Assembly (NCBI GenBank): GCA_945874765.1
Contig: CAMCHQ010000020.1
Coordinates: forward strand, 1-33,419
Length of the DNA: 33,419 nt
From: an uncultured Clostridia bacterium
GTDB taxonomy: Bacteria > Bacillota > Clostridia > Oscillospirales > Acutalibacteraceae
Reading direction: 5' to 3'
Made by a program: the position numbers and the translations under genes. This document shows positions 31,974-33,419 of this stretch, piece by piece. The notes under the pieces were generated by a model. That model ran no database searches. It had not been told where the DNA came from and saw nothing but the letters and a program-made list of their open reading frames with translations. The stretch's first letter is position 1. Each line of letters begins with the position of its first letter.

Positions 31974-32587
31974 AAAAGTGCTTAATTATCAGCGGTGCTC
32001 CCGAACAGGATATTGATTATTATAAACATTATATCAATGACAGATATATTATCAGTGCGGACAGCGGATATCAAAAATGTGTCAAATTAAATATTGAGCC
32101 TGATTTAATAATAGGGGATTTTGATTCTTCAAAAAAGCCTGAAACAAGTATTGAAACTATTGTTCTACCGATTAGAAAAGATGATACCGATACTTTTTTC
32201 GCCGTTAAGGAAGCTATAAAACGCAATTTTGATGATATAATAATTTTAGGCGCAATAGGCAATAGGTTTGACCATACATATTGCAATGTTTTGGCACTTA
32301 ATTACTGCTTTGACAGAAAAGTTAAAGCAGTGTTAATTAATAAGCATAATAAAATAGAAATTATCGATAAATCTTACTCATTTAATAAAGATAATTATAG
32401 CTCTTTTTCCCTTTATGCATTGTTTGAATCCTGCGTCGGTCTTACTTCAAGAGGAACACAGTACGATTTGACAGATTATACGTTAACACCCGATTGCCCT
32501 CTTGATCAAAGTAATTCATTTAAAGATGATAAGGTAACGATTAATTATAAATCGGGAAAACTTTTATTGATTTTAAGTAACGATTAA
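31958..32587 (+). CDS. thiN: Thiamine pyrophosphokinase
   Basis: This 209-aa enzyme makes thiamine diphosphate from thiamine and ATP. The N-terminal catalytic domain shows I-S-A-D-S-G-Y-Q near residue 32, D-L-I-I-G-D-F-D-S near 49 and R-K-D-D-T-D-T near 71. G-A-I-G-N-R-F-D-H-T near 99 is the family's G-x-x-G-x-R-x-D-H. The C-terminal beta domain follows (about 125-205). ATG 31958 lies inside rsgA. Its position before spoVM matches B. subtilis gene order. Confidence 0.92.
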   Translation: MGKEIKKCLIISGAPEQDIDYYKHYINDRYIISADSGYQKCVKLNIEPDLIIGDFDSSKKPETSIETIVLPIRKDDTDTFFAVKEAIKRNFDDIIILGAIGNRFDHTYCNVLALNYCFDRKVKAVLINKHNKIEIIDKSYSFNKDNYSSFSLYALFESCVGLTSRGTQYDLTDYTLTPDCPLDQSNSFKDDKVTINYKSGKLLLILSND

Positions 32588-32603
32588 TTTTCTTTTGAAT
32601 AGA

Positions 32604-32639
32604 ATATAGTAAATACAGCAAAAGAGGTGTTTACTATAT
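32604..32639 (+). promoter_or_regulatory. Hairpin enclosing ribosome binding site and start of the 47-aa gene
   Basis: ATATAGTAAA (32604-32613) pairs with TTTACTATAT (32630-32639). Three further pairs (one G-T) extend the stem inward to 32616/32627, giving 13 bp and a 10-base loop. GAGGTG (32624-32629) is partly in the loop and partly in the stem, and the A and T of the start codon are in the stem. As RNA it could hide the start; as DNA it could be a protein site. Confidence 0.5.
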
Positions 32640-32781
32640 GAAAAAAATGTGCAGGCGTGATTATTTGTGGATAGCATTCGGTGTCGGCTGTGTTATTGCG
32701 TGTTGCTGTCCTACGGTTTGGATAACAAGAATACTTGCAATTGTAGTAATCATTCTCGGAATTATGTGCTGTAGAAGATAG
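32638..32781 (+). CDS. Small Cys-rich single-pass membrane peptide (47 aa)
   Basis: This 47-codon gene is preceded by GAGGTG 8 bases upstream. The product is M-K-K-M-C-R-R, then a hydrophobic stretch containing C-V-I-A-C-C-C-P, then a second hydrophobic segment rich in Ile/Val ending I-M-C-C-R-R. Six to seven cysteines cluster near the membrane boundaries, and positive charges cap both ends. I do not recognise the family. It lies between thiN and spoVM, 50 bases after thiN and 12 before spoVM, so it is probably part of the same transcript. A role in the membrane or in sporulation can only be guessed from position. Confidence 0.7.
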   Translation: MKKMCRRDYLWIAFGVGCVIACCCPTVWITRILAIVVIILGIMCCRR

Positions 32782-32793
32782 TGGGGTAGTTTT

Positions 32794-32883
32794 ATGAAGG
32801 TTGTACTTATTAAAAGTCCTAAATTCTTAGCACCTATTCTAAGGGCGTTGTTTAAAATCGAAAAAGTTAAAATCGAAACATAA
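32794..32883 (+). CDS. spoVM: SpoVM-like spore coat/cortex assembly peptide (29 aa)
   Basis: A 29-codon gene preceded by a G-rich site (GGGGT, about 8 bases upstream). The product starts M-K-V-V-L-I-K-S-P-K-F-L. Against B. subtilis SpoVM, as I recall its sequence, Met1, Lys2, Ile6, Lys7, Pro9, Lys10, Phe11, Leu12, Ile15, Arg17 and Ala18 coincide. SpoVM is an amphipathic peptide that recognises forespore membrane curvature and recruits SpoIVA. Position after thiN is the same as in B. subtilis. The C-terminal tail is more charged and slightly longer. It implies that the organism, or a recent ancestor, forms endospores. Confidence 0.88.
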   Translation: MKVVLIKSPKFLAPILRALFKIEKVKIET

Positions 32884-32893
32884 TGAGGCACGC

Positions 32894-32930
32894 CAAAAGG
32901 AGAGGTATCGTAAGGAAGTCTCTCCTTTTG
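32894..32930 (+). terminator. Probable terminator of the long operon
   Basis: CAAAAGGAGAG (32894-32904) pairs with CTCTCCTTTTG (32920-32930), an 11-bp stem with a 15-base loop. The T tract is the TTTT within the stem and again TTTT at 32933-32936, so strength is uncertain. Its right arm overlaps the longer inverted repeat of the adjoining mobile remnant. Confidence 0.6.
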
Positions 32931-33002
32931 CCTTTTGTAATCGGTTGGAATGATGAATTGTAGGTATAATTTATTATTTCGGAGGATTACAAAAGGCAAA
33001 AG
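32925..33002. repeat. 18-bp perfect inverted repeat flanking the start of the TnpV remnant
   Basis: CTTTTGCCTTTTGTAATC (32925-32942) is the exact reverse complement of 32985-33002, with a 42-base centre that includes TATAAT-like sequence and GGAGG (32981-32985). The right arm covers the mutated start codon region of the TnpV frame. The repeat may be part of an element end, or arose by templated copying. Confidence 0.65.
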
Positions 33003-33367
33003 TATGTTTTTGATGAAATCAACGGACTTTGGTATGAATTGCAAGGTGATTATTATATTCCTTGTTTAACGGTTTCTGAAGGTGAACACTATTCTATAGG
33101 CATTGGGGACAAAGGCATGAAAGGTGGGTCAAGGAAAATCGCAAGGTCAGATACTGCAATCTTATTACAAGTGGCAAACTCAACTCTTATCTTCACAATA
33201 TTGATTTATTGGCAAATGAAACAGAAAGCAGGCTTATCTACGAATTTGCGAAGAAACAAGGCATAACGGAAGAATTAAAAGCGAATAATATGATGACTTG
33301 GTTCGGTGCGATGAATAGCATCAAAAATCAAGTCAGAGAAATTATAAACGAAATAATTTATATATAA
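32994..33367 (+). pseudogene. tnpV: Decayed TnpV family transposon-encoded protein
   Basis: TnpV proteins accompany mobile elements in gut Clostridia. The first part reads Y-V-F-D-E-I-N-G-L-W-Y-E-L-Q-G-D-Y-Y-I-P, the family's N-terminus. At about 33101-33106 a one-base loss (ATTGGGGAC for an expected ATTTGGGGAC) shifts the frame. The downstream frame continues with G-Q-R-H-E-R-W, L-I-T-S-G-K-L-N-S-Y-L, G-I-T-E-E-L-K-A-N-N-M-M and N-S-I-K-N-Q-V-R-E-I-I to TAA at 33365-33367. GGAGG at 32981-32985 points to a start at 32994, which is now AGG instead of ATG. With start loss and frameshift it is a pseudogene. It marks a mobile insertion just after spoVM. Confidence 0.82.
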
Positions 33368-33373
33368 AATCAT

Positions 33374-33396
33374 AACCACCAGTTGAACTGGTGGTT
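33374..33396. repeat. Perfect hairpin after the TnpV remnant
   Basis: AACCACCAGT (33374-33383) and ACTGGTGGTT (33387-33396) form a 10-bp stem with a 3-base loop. It may be a terminator-like or element-end structure; only TT follows as a T tract. Confidence 0.6.
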
Positions 33397-33402
33397 TGCA
33401 CA

Positions 33403-33417
33403 GGCCCTATAAGGGCC
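33403..33417. repeat. GC-rich hairpin at the window edge
   Basis: GGCCCT-ATA-AGGGCC forms a 6-bp stem of higher GC than the surrounding DNA, 6 bases after the previous hairpin. Paired hairpins suggest the end of a mobile element, but the window stops here. Confidence 0.5.
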
Positions 33418-33419
33418 GC

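Noticed and set aside
33039-33266. A 75-aa hypothetical gene
   Set aside because: Its first part is TnpV sequence, and its C-terminal part is an out-of-register reading after the frameshift.

Overview
The window reads as chromosomal DNA of a low-GC, gut-type Clostridia, most likely the Ruminococcaceae/Oscillospiraceae group. This rests on the AT-rich coding sequence, strong GGAGG-type ribosome binding sites, consensus sigma-A promoters, the Firmicutes order yicC-remA-gmk-rpoZ-priA-def-fmt ... stp-prkC-rsgA-thiN-spoVM, and secreted wall proteins with Ig-like/FN3 modules. A spoVM homologue points to an endospore-forming lineage. No phage, CRISPR array or recognisable defence island is present.

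Layout. (1) 1-3760: a CNNM/CorC-type (MpfA-like) ion transporter behind a long structured leader that encodes a short acidic/proline peptide, then a two-gene unit of an SLC13/ArsB-NhaD-type permease and a cytidylate-kinase-like protein. (2) 3740-6895: a MATE exporter coupled to a frameshifted aminoglycoside-phosphotransferase-like gene, divergent from an AraC-type regulator. (3) 6937-8903: a minus-strand wall-remodelling pair, polysaccharide deacetylase and GH25 lysozyme. (4) 9040-10812: a two-component ThrE-type exporter, then a convergent nitroreductase. (5) 10941-13600: Tex and a YgjP-like metalloprotease. (6) 13670-13958: two tail-to-tail tRNA-Leu genes (GAG and UAA), each with its own promoter and terminator. 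(7) 14136-19597: an arabinose-type catabolic operon (FGGY kinase, AraA, AraD) whose last gene is a secreted VanW-domain protein. (8) 19740-32883: one long, tightly packed housekeeping run, from yicC through remA, gmk, rpoZ, priA, def, fmt, a YugP-like protease, rsmB, rlmN, stp, prkC, rsgA and thiN, to two very short genes: a Cys-rich membrane peptide and spoVM. (9) 32894-33419: mobile-element debris, a decayed TnpV-like gene with terminal hairpins.

How the genes work together. The long operon joins nucleotide supply (gmk), transcription (rpoZ), replication restart (priA), formylation and deformylation of initiator Met (fmt, def), rRNA modification (rsmB, rlmN), ribosome assembly (rsgA), Ser/Thr phospho-signalling at the wall (stp, prkC) and a sporulation coat factor (spoVM). 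The clearest unexplained regulation lies in short elements: the leader of the CNNM gene, a hairpin enclosing the start of the 47-aa peptide, palindromes in two promoter regions, and direct repeats in front of the arabinose operon. Coordinates and motifs were read by eye. Functional names come from recognised family motifs and gene order, not from database searches.
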